64,000 nucleotides of DNA from Paragorgia papillata (GCA_035771165.1 JAWNZC010000014.1:1773001-1837000), one strand, 5' to 3'. Shown: positions 49,832-60,330, counted from the first letter of the stretch. Program-made: numbers and translations. The notes: a model not told the origin generated them from the letters alone.

Positions 49832-49915
49832 GCATTCAACATTGTTGAACGATGTTGAATAATGTTGAAAGCACGAGTGGCCAAATGAATTCAACATCGT
49901 TCAACATTCATGAAT
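49832..49915. repeat. ATGTTGAA-rich palindromic repeat
   Basis: ATTCAACATTGTTGAACGAT and related ATGTTGAATAATGTTGAA motifs, with a second inverted set at 49885-49910. Looks like the end of a transposon whose fragment may include the small ORF at 50031-50174. Confidence 0.5.
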
Positions 49916-50030
49916 GACAATTAATTGAACGCGGGCTACCACAAAGGGTACTTTAAAATCTTGCAAGCCTCCACAATCCTTCTCCATATATCTTCACAAT
50001 CAATAAGTGAAATTGCTTGGTCTGTGTAGG

Positions 50031-50174
50031 TTAACCATCGATCTCATCCTTGCTAACACATGATGCAAGTTCTTCCAAGTGTTGAATTTGTCTATGGATA
50101 AACTCCGTAAAGACAAGATCACTCTGTTGGCGAGGAGTCTCGTCGACATACATTTGTTCAAACAGATGTGCCAT
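50031..50174 (-). CDS. Small ORF, possible transposon fragment
   Basis: Minus-strand frame of 47 codons starting MAHLFEQMYVDETPRQQSDL, followed by an amphipathic helix-like stretch, then stop. Composition looks coding. It lies next to the ATGTTGAA palindromic repeat, which suggests an element-encoded fragment. I do not recognise the family. Confidence 0.35.
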   Translation of the reverse strand: MAHLFEQMYVDETPRQQSDLVFTEFIHRQIQHLEELASCVSKDEIDG

Positions 50175-50834
50175 GATTTTCTTTACGTTCTTTTAGCCAA
50201 CTATTGATGAGTACAATTACGAAATACATCACCGTAAACATTTCACAATTATTTTATTAAGCCTTTCCTCATCTGAACCCCTGTCTGACAACAATCTTAC
50301 TGCTTTCATTCACAACGTGTTTTTAATCCATATGCGCGCACACGCGGCTCACCGCTTTACTCAAATACATGGGGTCAGAGCGCTGGCTCAATCTTGAAAA
50401 AAGTGCTGGCTGAGGGTTCTAAAAGTCCTGCCATGAAGAACCAACCATTCGCGGCTGCCCAAGCGCCGAAATGACGCAACCGGGGTAAGATACTTGATAA
50501 TCACCGCTGCCACTAATTTGTAGCGTGTTTTATTGTGCAAGACTTTGTCGATGATAGTAATATAACTTTTATTGACAATCTGGTATCTTGATTCCAACGC
50601 TAGGAATCCACATGGTCTATATGATACAATAAACTTCAGTAATCGTTACATGCATGTGTTGCTGCTTTTTCTTGTTATGAAAAGATAACTTGGATTTTTC
50701 GATCACTAGGTCTCGAACTTTGCACGTGTTCGTGCTGAAGGTGCCGATCTTTTCACCCATGGACTGGGACCACTTATCGCGCTATCGTTGTCACGGGTAT
50801 GTAAAATCCTCCTCGAGTGAATACATCGCGGCCG

Positions 50835-51026
50835 CTATGTGCTTGCATCCACCATCTCGTCCACCTTACAAACGTACTTGGCCTTAAAGGTGCTTCCTCT
50901 GTTCGCTTCTTTCAGTAATTGCTGGTTAGTAAACCTTTCCATGTCAGGCAACTTTCGCAGGCGGCTCACGATGGCATGAATGCCGGCGTTATCTTCAAGG
51001 TTCGCCGTTTCCCTATCGATTTCCAT
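50835..51026 (-). CDS. Small ORF downstream of recombinase, unknown
   Basis: 63 codons starting MEIDRETANLEDNAGIHAIV, predicted mostly helical and charged. Its ATG begins a few bases after the stop of the ORF at 51030-51212, a spacing typical of compact mobile elements and unusual for host genes. The same strand and similar GC content as the recombinase suggest one element. The frame ends ambiguously near 50835. Function unknown. Confidence 0.4.
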   Translation of the reverse strand: MEIDRETANLEDNAGIHAIVSRLRKLPDMERFTNQQLLKEANRGSTFKAKYVCKVDEMVDAST

Positions 51027-51029
51027 GGT

Positions 51030-51212
51030 TTACTCGGTGCTAAACAAACCACCGCCAGATGATGTGCTGCTCGGTGGAGCGGCGGCTGCCCTCCGGGTTT
51101 CCTCCAGCCACGCCGGAATCCTGTCGCGCGAGGGTGGTGGTGGTGTAGGTTCTGCGGGCGTCCTGCTGTTGAGGTATGCCAGGCAGACATTCAAGTCTAT
51201 ACCTTCAAACAA
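51030..51212 (-). CDS. Small proline-rich ORF, unknown
   Basis: 60 codons (FEGIDLNVCLAYLNSRTP, then a Pro-rich and Ala-rich stretch). It begins about 11 bp after the stop of the recombinase tail at 51223 and ends 4 bp before the next ORF. It could also be a continuation of the recombinase tail after a frameshift. No domain recognised. Confidence 0.4.
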   Translation of the reverse strand: MFEGIDLNVCLAYLNSRTPAEPTPPPPSRDRIPAWLEETRRAAAAPPSSTSSGGGLFSTE

Positions 51213-52060
51213 AGGTTTGCCTCTACAACTTAAATTCCATGAAGCCCAGGCCAGGCAAAATGCCCAAAGACAGGGACGCGGCGAAATCTCTCAGTAGTTG
51301 TTTCCTCGCTGCAATGGGAAGCGAATTTGGGTCGGGCTGTGGTTCGGGTTCGGGCTGTGGTTTGGGCTGTGGTTGAGGTGCTTGACGATGGGGTGGTTCT
51401 GGTGCTTGACGATGAGGTGGTTCTGGTGCTTGCGGAGATGACGAAATGGGTGGATGAAGTTCTGCAGGTGAGGTGATGGTGTGTGAAGGACGGGTAGGTT
51501 TGGGCTTTATGTTGCGGGACAGGTAAATTGCCAGCTTGGCCAACTTCCTGGGGTCTTCCCCGACGTCGTAATTACGCGACGCAGTACGGACGCTGTGTGT
51601 CATCTGAGCCGCCAACGTCTCTTTGGAGATGGTGGAGGGTCACAGCAGACTTCCTTATCCGCTTTCCCGACAGGTTTCCCGCCATATCTGGACAGAGCTC
51701 ATGTCCCATATCTGTGATACGGCGAGTTATACGGCTGCTACGTATAAACCCGCCGTGCACATTTATGAAAAATGGCTCTTCCGTACGGGGGATTCCCTAG
51801 ACTTTCCCAAAGTCCTTCCCAGTCTTTTTTTCGCGGTTTGCTTACCCCGTTGGAAAGGACTTTTCCCACTTGCAACGCGCCAAATCTACCGGTGGATTTT
51901 TTGACCGGGGTGTAGCTGGGGGTGTGTCATTAACTCCTTAATCTAGCCAATAAGAAGCACATCTTAAAAATACATTTACTAGTATAATGAGTTTAAATTT
52001 AATCACTTTAATGTGACGTGACATTTAATATGTTTGGATAGAAAGATCACAGCTAGAAAT

Positions 52061-52870
52061 ATGGTTGTACTGGAAGACGCGATTAGTTATGGGCTTGCGA
52101 AGTTAGGATATAAAGAGATGAGAGGTCGACAACACGAAGTAGTCGAAGCTTACACACTTGGAAAAGATGTATTTTTAATTAAGTTCGCCGACTGGTTCAG
52201 GGAAAAGTTTATGTTTTGAAATCGCGCCGTACGTGCTCGATTGCATGAAGCGAGGCTTTATACATGTCGACGAAGAACCCATCAAAACAGTTTGCCTTGT
52301 TGTTGCGCCTCTAATATCTTTAATGAAAGACCAAGTGGCAGCACTACGAGAAAAACATGTGGCAGCGATATGTGTTGGCCCGGAATGTAGTTCTACAGAT
52401 ATCGAAGATGTCAAGAACGGCAAGTATAATCTGTTATTTTCCAGTCAGGAAGCGATACTTCAGACACACAGAAATATATTCAGAAGTCAGTTGAAACACT
52501 GTATTGGAGCTGTATTTGTGGATGAAAGTCACTGCATTGCAGAGTGGTAAGAACTATCCTACCTGACGTTATTTTAATAATTTAAATAGAATACAGCGAA
52601 ATATTAATGATACAACATATTTGTTAATAGGGGGAAAGGTAAAGGGACAGAGGAAGGTTTTAGAAAAGATTATGGACGACTTGGATAGTTGCGATCTCTT
52701 GTGAGGAAAGATGTGCCTTTTATTGCCTTAACAGCTACAGCAACAAACAGTGTCAAGGAGACCATAATCAGTGATCTCTGTATGAAAGACTGTGTTCAAA
52801 TTACAGGCAATCCTAATCGACGGAATACACGTTATGCTGTAGCAGAAATTGATATAACTAACCTATATTT
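52061..52870 (+). pseudogene. RecQ-family DNA helicase relic
   Basis: ATP-dependent 3'-5' helicase, N-terminal half. Seen in order: motif 0 region (GYKEMRGRQHEVVEA), Walker A SPTGSGKS (52184-52207), motif Ia (VVAPLISLMKDQVAAL), DEAH-type motif II VDESHCIAEW, an intron (52549-52630, GTAAGA to ATAG), the RKDYGRLG block and motif III ALTATAT, then NPNRRNTRY. Two lesions: a one-base frameshift just before Walker A (about 52180) and a TAG where RecQ has E in RLGELRSL. The second RecA lobe is missing; sequence ends near 52870, where the minus-strand zinc-finger fragment begins. It lies wholly inside the TIR element, so it was captured by or belongs to that element. Confidence 0.85.
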
Positions 52871-53084
52871 CTCCTTCAGCTGGCTAATTGATGACTTGCA
52901 AACAACGTTGCTTAGAGCAGTATCACTACAGAAATTCCTTCCAATTATTAGTTCGATGTTTTCGCAAACGTTCGTCTTTTTCTTTCCAACGAAAAGTCGT
53001 CGTCGCTTATCTGGGTCGTTTACATCTTTACCGCATTGCAAACACAGCCCGTCCTTCGAAGTGGGAGAAAGTATTACTCTTTGA
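52871..53084 (-). pseudogene. ZAD-like zinc-finger fragment
   Basis: Minus-strand segment reading SKDGLCLQCGKDVNDPDKRR and on to VCENIELIIGRNF and VVCKSSISQLKE. A C-x2-C pair followed by a second cysteine pair (here C-x2-S, one ligand lost) resembles the ZAD-like N-terminal domain common in invertebrate zinc-finger and transposon proteins. It faces the helicase relic and ends where that begins. Confidence 0.45.
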
Positions 53085-54712
53085 AATGTCTTAGTTGGCG
53101 TAAGAACTGTTGAATTAGCCAAGAAAACATTGCCTACTAGCGCTAAGCGCAATACGAGATGAAATTGACAAGGTGAAGCAGAGTCGAGGTGTGAAACTGA
53201 CATCCGAGATTATTTGACACACCCCCATAATTATAATTAATTTTCGCGCCAGAATTGCTAATCAGATTTAAATCTCTGCAAGTGAAACAAGTCGAGCTCA
53301 CGCCTTCGGCGTTCGCGCTCGCGCCTACTGCGCTCGATGCTCGCGACTTCGTCGCTCGTAGAGATCGACTTGTGGCAAGTCTAGGGATTCCCGTGTCAGG
53401 AAAGAAGGACGCGTGGTTAGCCATGCTGGGCCTCACAAAGTTCAGATACGCCACCCCCATCGCCGGAACGTCCTCGGCCCACAGTAGCGTGGCCGGTCCC
53501 CCTTCGCTAGTTTTGTGGCGGTCAGTTTCGGTTACGTAGACCGATTCTCCGTCCTCGACGATCCAACGTCCCTCATTGAAGCCAGAAACTGAAAGATTGG
53601 CCACGGCCCCGGTCCGCTGAGCGCTCGCGACCAAAACTCGTACTAAAAGGTAATCTCTGAGTTCAACGAACTCCTTCTTAGAAACTGGGCTCCCATCCAA
53701 CGTGGCGAATCTCGCCGCCAATCGCTTTCCCGTGTCGCTCGAAACAAGAGACGAATACTGCTCTTCGGTCAGAATTTCCCTACGGTCTTTCTTCTTCGTC
53801 GCTATCTTGCTTTCAAGAACGTCTTTCGTGAAAGACCCCAACCACTGGGATACCCTCAAGTCGCCCTGTTGTATCAGCTCGATATCCGAAGTGGTCAAGT
53901 CCAACAACTGACTTACTTCGCTCCTTCGAGACAATACAAACTTAAAAAACAGTTTTAAAGAAGTTAGGTACGACTTGAGGGTACCTGGCTTTAACTGGTC
54001 TTCTTTGTCCAGCAACTTGTTCCCCTGAATAAAGGTGTTCAGTAGCGTTGATAGTTTGCCGTCATTCCACAGTAATTTGACGTCGGTCGGAGGATCCTGA
54101 AGCTCGTAGAGCAGGCCGCCAACGTGGCGATGATGTTCTTTCACGGTATCCTCCGTTCGACGCCCACCGTCGAATGACTTTAAATAGTTCGCAAAGGCCT
54201 CCAGGGCAACGATGTTTTTTAGTTTCTTTTTTAGCGAGCTTCGCGAGACTACCTTTGGTCGCCTTGCTTCGCGAAGCACCTCTGGAAGTCTAGCCCGCTG
54301 TTGTTTTTCAGGCGTCGGCGGGATGACACTCTTCGTCGGCGCTGCTCTGAGTGCGCAATGATCAATTCAAGGCGTAAATATATTGTACCAAAGGTATGAT
54401 ATATATCATACCCCTGCGTGATCAGTCAGGTAATTAACCTGGTTATATTCCTCCGGAAAACAATAGAAACCGACTCGAGTGATATAACTCTATATATGTG
54501 CGTGTGCCCTGCAATTTTCCTCACTTCAGTCCTCAAGTTCATGAATACAGTCAGTACGCTACAGTATTTTACCCAAATGTAATGTGTACTGTTCAATATG
54601 TTGTAACGAACATGCAGACGCATTGTCAGTTCCCTGTCAATCTGCTATGGAACTGGCTGCAAGAGTAACAAGAGATAATACTATAGGTTTTACTACTTCA
54701 CAAATGACTAAC

Positions 54713-57700
54713 CTGTATTGAGGGGTAGATATGCTTTCTATTATTTCAATATCATTGACATTGTGTGGATGTGGGACAGATATTTCGGTACTACAGGTTG
54801 GTGATCTTTCATCTTCAATCTAGTCATAGAAAACTGTTATAGTAAAGGGCAGCTATTACAACTAGTAATAACGTGCATAATTTCCTTTTGGATAGAATAA
54901 ATTCATCATGTTTATCTTCTTCAGTCATTTTTAGTTCCTGAAACATGCGAAACTCGTATTTTTTGGAAAGTTTGCTGCAACACTCGCAGCACCTCCTGCC
55001 AAGGCAGTCTTTTCCACTCCGTTTAAACTGGATTTGGCAAATTACGCATGTACATGTATATCTTGAAAATTTTTAAGTGAAAAGTCACAAAGATTACAGT
55101 AAAACGACAGGTGATCGTTTTAATAAACATCGCATACAGTACTGTATTACCTGCACATTTGTCTCACCAAAATCTTCCTCCTGTTTGATCAATTCTGACT
55201 TGGCCAGAATGTACAAACACCCCTGCCCCGCAAGTGATGCAACTTCTTGCCCACTCCATACAAATGAGTAAGATACACTTGGTTTCTTTAGTCGTCTCGT
55301 TCCTTTCACCACCATCAAATATTCAAAGTCCAGCAGTTCATCCTCACCCAAAAGAAACAACTTTCCAAAAATGGAACTAATTTCGACTGTGACCTGTAAA
55401 ATTGTATGAAGCGCTACCATTTCATCTCTGTGATTAACTTATTGTATAAGCAACTTTGTACATAACTTTCTAAATACAGTATATACTGCTTATGTACACA
55501 AAATGCAAGTTGGCAAAACTTATGTAAATGCCAAATAGACCATATATCCTCACTGGTACATATAAACCCATTCTTTATGGTTACAGTATATGCTTATACA
55601 GGGAGAAATTGCTAGTTTTAAAAAGGCCAGGTTTTTGTAAAAACAGTACCTTACAAGGCTTATTCATTGGAATATTGCATGGCTTTACAAATATGATTTG
55701 CTAATCTTCTTCCAAAACAAGTTCTTACAAGGATATAGCACTCAAGGAGATAGCTTTTTAAACACCTAGGACTGATGTCTATTTTTGCATGACTTATTCA
55801 CAAAATTACCACTTTGTCCTGCTTTGCCGGTTGATGGCACAATGTTTTTCTGGTTGTGTGACTGCTTACTGTATATCTGAAAATGCTCTTTTCTCAGTGA
55901 TTGCTTTTACAAGTAAATCACCATTATGCAGTTGATGAAGTTTTGTATTGTATATCTAGAGAGTCAGGCAAAACTATGGAATAAATTGATGATTTACTTT
56001 AAGAACATAAAACAGGAAGAGCCATTGTTTACTTGGCTTAAATAATCAATAATTTGATTTGTTAAAGAATAATATGATGTAAAGTCACCAAAACTATATA
56101 AATATGCCAGGTGCGTTCAAAAAATAGTTGTCGATGACTTCCCCATCCTTTTGGAAATTTTTATGTCAAACATCTCTTTCCCCCCTTGGAATTGGAATTC
56201 CCAGCACATTATGTGGAGGGTGGGGGGGTAATTTACAGTATGGATATTCTCTGTCAACCTCATTAAAAATACATATCTTTGTGTTTAAAAGAATTTCACA
56301 TTCCATAATTTAGAACATCACTATACAGTAACTACATGTACTGTATCATCAAAATAATACACAAATTTGTAACTGGGCAGAAGCAAGACAACTTAAGTTA
56401 AAGTGTTAATTGGAATTCAGTTTAGAATAAGCTAAAAAATATAGTTTTATCCACCATATCCCTTATGATCTACTATAAAAAAAACTCATGGAATGAATCC
56501 TCACCTGTCGAGGTGACCATGTTGAGACTATTCGAATTTTGCCTACAAGCCCTTTCATTGCCAATGTCCCGCGTGTTTCTCCTCGTGGTATTGGGATTGT
56601 GCCTGTGTCCACGGCAACATGGTCCTCTTCAGGAATGCACACATCTTTGCTCCATGTTTTTGTCCGACCTACTCCTCCAGAAGTACGCCGTCTTGATGAA
56701 GTGCTGTATGGAGTTGAAGACTGGTAGCGAGAAGGCAATGCCACTGGTAATGCTAAAGTTGTCTGTGTTTGTGTCCGTGTCTGTGGTTTTTCACAAGATG
56801 TACCACGAATCTATGTGAAATTGGAGATGTATTGTAATGGCAAATTCATCTAATATCTGCACTACCACATGCATAGGAACTAGGGGGCAAAGGGGTATGT
56901 GCCCCCAATCTTTTTGAAAAGTGCCCTCTTTTGCAACAGAAAGTGTCCTTTTTTGAGGCAAAACAATGGAATGTGATGCACAGAGTGCCTCGGAAAGTTA
57001 GTGCCCCCCCTGACTTCACCATGCTTCTTATACGTCTGTGCACTACAATAGAGTAAGTAAAAATTTAACATTTTTGCTTGGAATTTTCAGGGGGGGTTAT
57101 AAAAATGACATAGTGATAACTGGGGCAACCAAAATTTCTTTCGGGCAACTAAAATCTCTAGAGTTATGTCCCGACGGGCAACCAAGGAATTAAAGTGCAT
57201 ATAAACCCTACACAGTTTTTATTTGTTTGTATAGATCACGGCAAAAGAACTGATAAGTTATTTTACAGTTTTTGATTTGGTCCATTCGTTTCGGAGATAT
57301 CTTGCTTCAAACATCGGCAAAATGCTCCAATTTGAACGTCCCGCGAAAAATTGCCGCAAATATTATATGATCAAAATAGGGCCTGGAACCGACAAGGCGT
57401 GACGTCATTTAAGAAACGTCAACTCTGATCGCTCTGTCACTAGCCGTGTACACACGAAGTTTTCCATACTAAGTTTAGCTTTAAAATTCTTCGAATATTT
57501 GCAGCTTAATAATTATAGTAATGCCAGATAGGTGTGCTGTATACGGTTGCTCAAACACGGCAGTGTAGCCGATGACGTCAAATTAAATTTTATTTTTGAC
57601 TTAAATGACGTCACAGGTGTCTCGCCCCAATCCTCTATAATTTGCGGCTTTTTCATTTAGATAGCTATGTTTAAAGCGAGATATCTCTGGAATGAATGGA

Positions 57701-58341
57701 CCAAATCAAAAACTGTAAAATAACTTATCAGCTCTTTTTGCGTCCTATATACAGAAAATTGAAAACTGTGTTGGGTTTATGTGCACTTTAAGCTGAAGCG
57801 AGGATTATTAAACAACACACTTTAAAAGGCTTGTTATTTCGTCAATGTGTTTAATAAAGCTGTGTAAAAAGTAGACTGAAAGCCAGCCGCCGATCTCATC
57901 TCGTTCTCACTCCTGAGAGTGAGAACGAGATGAGATTGGCGGCTGGCTTTCAGTTTATGTAAAAAGATAATTTGTCGAAATGTATTGAAATTAAACAAAA
58001 AATTAATGATATAAAATATTTAACTGATGGTTGTGATAATTAATTAACGTGCAGCATAGACGGCAAATGAACACCAGCACCTGAAATACTGGGATATCCA
58101 CGTCAAATTTACTAACCTGAGTATTGCCAGACGTAGTGTTTCGTGCTGCCGTTGTGGTAGCTGTTGATGAGACGGATGTCGATGGCCTTGTCTCACTTCG
58201 TGGCGGGCCTGATGGACGCAAGAAACTCGTCACAGCATTCGCCACAACCCTTCCTAACTCTTCTGCGTTAAAACCATTCATTACATCGCCAACTATTCCG
58301 GTCATGTGTAAAACATTTGGGTCAGCGGACTTTCCCACCAA
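54713..58341 (-). CDS. Unrecognised multi-exon protein, Cys-rich segment
   Basis: Minus-strand exons: 58117-58341 (MVGKSADPNVLHMTGIVGDV, Ser/Thr-rich end), 56505-56810 (RTKTWSKDVCIPEEDHVAVD, TIPIPRGETRG), 55151-55393 (VEISSIFGKLFLL, SYSFVWSGQEVASLAGQG), a cysteine-rich exon near 54890-55062 (GKDCLGRRCCECCSKL) and 54713-54819 (acidic, ERSPTCSTEISV). The first three junctions are all phase 0; the joint into the Cys-rich exon is unclear. The middle exons faintly resemble N-terminal regions I remember from invertebrate G2/M-phase-specific E3 ligase-like proteins, but there is no HECT domain here and I do not assign a function. The gene is head to head with the chromodomain gene. Its last donor (after 54713) is phase-compatible with the recombinase exon at 54346. 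Confidence 0.6.
57190..57791. mobile_element. Long-inverted-repeat element, TTAA target duplication
   Basis: TTAAAGTGCATATAAACCC at the left and the complement of GGGTTTATGTGCACTTTAA at the right. Inner arms include AACTGATAAGTTATTTTACA and TTTTTGATTTGGTCCATTC. The centre is asymmetric and about 250 bp. Confidence 0.83.
57875..57953. repeat. Perfect hairpin
   Basis: CTGAAAGCCAGCCGCC and GATCTCATCTCGTTCTCACT arms meet at CCTGA. Stem about 37 bp, one mismatch. Confidence 0.85.
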
Positions 58342-58356
58342 TATTGAAATTCCAAT
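58342..58356. promoter_or_regulatory. 15-bp gap between divergent start codons
   Basis: The ATGs of the minus gene (58341) and the chromodomain gene (58357) are 15 bp apart, so either transcripts overlap in their 5' leaders or one start is further downstream. Evidence is position only. Confidence 0.5.
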
Positions 58357-59402
58357 ATGGCGGCTCGAAATAGAAGTGTGATTGACTACAAGCAGTTAAA
58401 TAGTTTTTCGTCCGTCGTACTCTACGATACAGCACCCAAAAAGAAGAGGAAAACATTGCCGATAACATACCAGGTTGAGAGGATTATATCGAGACGGCGA
58501 GTCAACAAGGTCAGTTCGATATTCTTGCATTTGATAATTCTACATTTTACGAATTTTATTAAAATATTTTGTAAATATTTTTGGATTAGCTTGATATTTA
58601 ATCTTTCGTTTAATATTTCTAAGGAATACGAATATCTTATCAAGTGGGAAAGCTGGCCGCTAGAAACCTCTACGTGGGAGCCTAGTGATCATCTAAATGA
58701 AGAATTAGTAAGGTGAGATATTTGAAGTGAGAAATATCTCAGTCTTTATAGATTCGATTTTTCAAACAATTTAAAGCTTATATACATAGTAAAGTTTTGC
58801 CGTCTTATATGTCAGAAATGTCAAGTGACTCCCTTAATAGATAAATATAATATTAATGCTGTCTGTTTAGTATACTTCACATTGAATTCAGGCAAAACAT
58901 TGCTAGCGTATTGTATATATATGAAACACAAATAACTACTCCCCTGACTCAAATACTCTCTACCTACAGAGGTTATGAAAGTCCACCAAAGCCGTGCTCT
59001 TCAAGACTGCATGAGGCTAGCCGCCAGTTTTATGAAGGCATTCTGTGTAGTCTAAAGTCCAAGTCGTCTAACCCAACATACGTTCATATGGAACTGGACA
59101 TTTGGCGGTATACCACCAATGGAAAAGGTATGGACTCCCAGCACAAAGGGTATAGACTGTACTCAATTCAAGATATGTCTCGCTTGCCACTTCCAGAACA
59201 TTGGTGGTACTATCTTAACAATGAGCATGGACAGGGACATGCAGTCCGGTTCCCACTCAAGATAAAGCCAATTCTCAGCTGGACAAGCAGCCATCAAAAG
59301 TTTGTACAAAACAAACTTATCCAAGCTCCCAGAATGCCAATAGAAAAACTATCCATGCACATACTAAAACAGCCATGTGATATTGACAACAATTTACTAT
59401 GA
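58357..59402 (+). CDS. Chromodomain protein, C-terminal domain unknown
   Basis: Likely nuclear methyl-lysine reader. Exons 58357-58509, 58624-58712, 58970-59402, all in phase, about 225 residues. A basic stretch (PKKKRK, a nuclear-localisation-type motif) precedes a chromodomain that spans the first intron: YQVERIISRRRVNK | EYEYLIKWESWPLETSTWEP. Conserved aromatic-cage positions are Y, W and W, and the TWEP box is present. The C-terminal 145 residues (FYEGILCSLKSKS, MELDIWRYTTNGKG, EHWWYYLNNEH) form a domain I do not recognise. Start chosen at the first ATG, which gives the exon the correct phase. Divergent to 58341 and convergent with the RAG1-like gene 930 bp downstream. A plus-strand AATAAA at about 60312 is a possible polyA signal. 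Confidence 0.85.
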
Positions 59403-59446
59403 ACCAAAGGCTACATAGGTAATTAATATATACTACATAGCATAGT

Positions 59447-59676
59447 TTAAAGTGGCAGTCAAGTCTTCTGTGAACAATGCAGTTTATTTACCCTTTGAGA
59501 ACACTATATTATTTTTAAAAAAAATAAGTTAATATCTAACATCATTCTGGTTTGTTGGACTTTTATAATTAATATAGAAGACAATTCCAATGTAAAATAT
59601 GATGAACAATGCAAAATGCTTATGCAAGAGGTCTTTACATAGCACATTTGCAGAATGGACTTGACTGCCTCTTTAA
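59447..59676. mobile_element. 230-bp element, TTAA target duplication
   Basis: TTAAAGTGGCAGTCAAGTC at the left and GACTTGACTGCCTCTTTAA at the right, in the gap between the chromodomain and RAG1-like genes. No coding content. Confidence 0.82.
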
Positions 59677-59699
59677 TATATATATTATAATTAATAGCA

Positions 59700-59900
59700 T
59701 GGTTACCATGGTATTGATCAGTGATTAAATGTGCCTGGATTAGTGAAGGTTGAGTTAGAGTGACTGAGGAGGCATGTGCCTCTGAGGTCTCGGGTTCGAT
59801 TCTCAGCTGTGTGAACTTACTCTGCTCATGTGAAAAGAGTTAGTCAGCACTCTGCTGAAGGTTGTGGGTTAATTGTCTCTGCTGCGGGTTAGGATAAATA
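59700..59900 (+). repeat. Possible tRNA-derived SINE
   Basis: GGGTTCGATTCTC near 59799 is a good pol III B box. A weak A-box-like GGATTAGTGAAGG lies about 55 bp upstream. The rest of the region does not fold as a tRNA, so a SINE is likelier than a tRNA gene. Confidence 0.35.
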
Positions 59901-60330
59901 GGTTAGGAAAGTAATATTACAACTGTTGTAAAATATATATTACCTGTACTCTAGATTAAACACCTACTGTAATGTATTATTGTAAAGTTGATTTGATCAT
60001 ATTCACATGGATATTTGTGCTAAATAACTTCTAATTATTATTAAGACATATGCAGACTTGCAGGTACATTTAATCACTGATCAACCTCAATACCATGTTG
60101 ACACCATATAATATTATGGTTACCAAGATACTCAGGAAACATAAATCCTTTAAATGATTTCTACTTAGCCATGATTTTATAATATATTCTATAAGGTAAA
60201 AGTTTGTTCTTATCACTATATAGTGTTACCAAATATTGCAACTACATGCTGATATTATTTACTGTATAGCAACTGCGATTAAAACTTTATTTGGCCAACA
60301 TTCCGACAACGCAATAAAGTCAGCAACACT

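Larger units (their letters stand above)
51798..53383. mobile_element. TIR element carrying RecQ helicase exons, 9-bp target duplication
   Basis: Flanked by GGGATTCCC at 51789-51797 and 53384-53392. Both ends begin with a mini-hairpin, TAGACTTTCCCAAAGTC at the left and TAGACTTGCCACAAGTC at the right (complement), and share subterminal blocks CACTTGCA, GCGC(C/G)AAA and GGGGGTGTGTCA. It contains a broken RecQ helicase (plus) and a zinc-finger fragment (minus). A 9-bp duplication is typical of Mutator-like elements; 8-9 bp also occurs elsewhere. No transposase seen, so the superfamily is open. Confidence 0.8.
51223..54346 (-). pseudogene. Tyrosine recombinase (YR), interrupted by a transposon
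   Basis: DNA breakage-rejoining enzyme of the lambda-integrase/Crypton type. N-terminal part 54346-53384: SAM-like core-binding region (LKSYLTSLKLFFKFV), then catalytic R I (LVASAQRTGAVANLSV). The C-terminal part resumes at 51797: FFINVHGGFIRSSRITR, GKRIRKSAVT (K..R, the R II box) and, after a one-base frameshift near 51630, MTHSVRTASRNYDV with the H and nucleophilic Y. A Pro-rich tail with two APEPPHRQ repeats follows. The halves join in frame across the 9-bp target duplication of the 51798-53383 element, so the gene was continuous before that insertion. GC content is clearly higher than in the flanks. The open frame starts after a CTCAG acceptor at 54346, not at an ATG; the true start lies upstream. 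Confidence 0.8.

Noticed and set aside
53255..53539. Plus-strand open frame of 94 codons opposite the recombinase
   Set aside because: Shadow of the GC-rich recombinase coding strand and of the element end.
59760..59830. tRNA gene
   Set aside because: Only the B box is convincing; no cloverleaf can be drawn.
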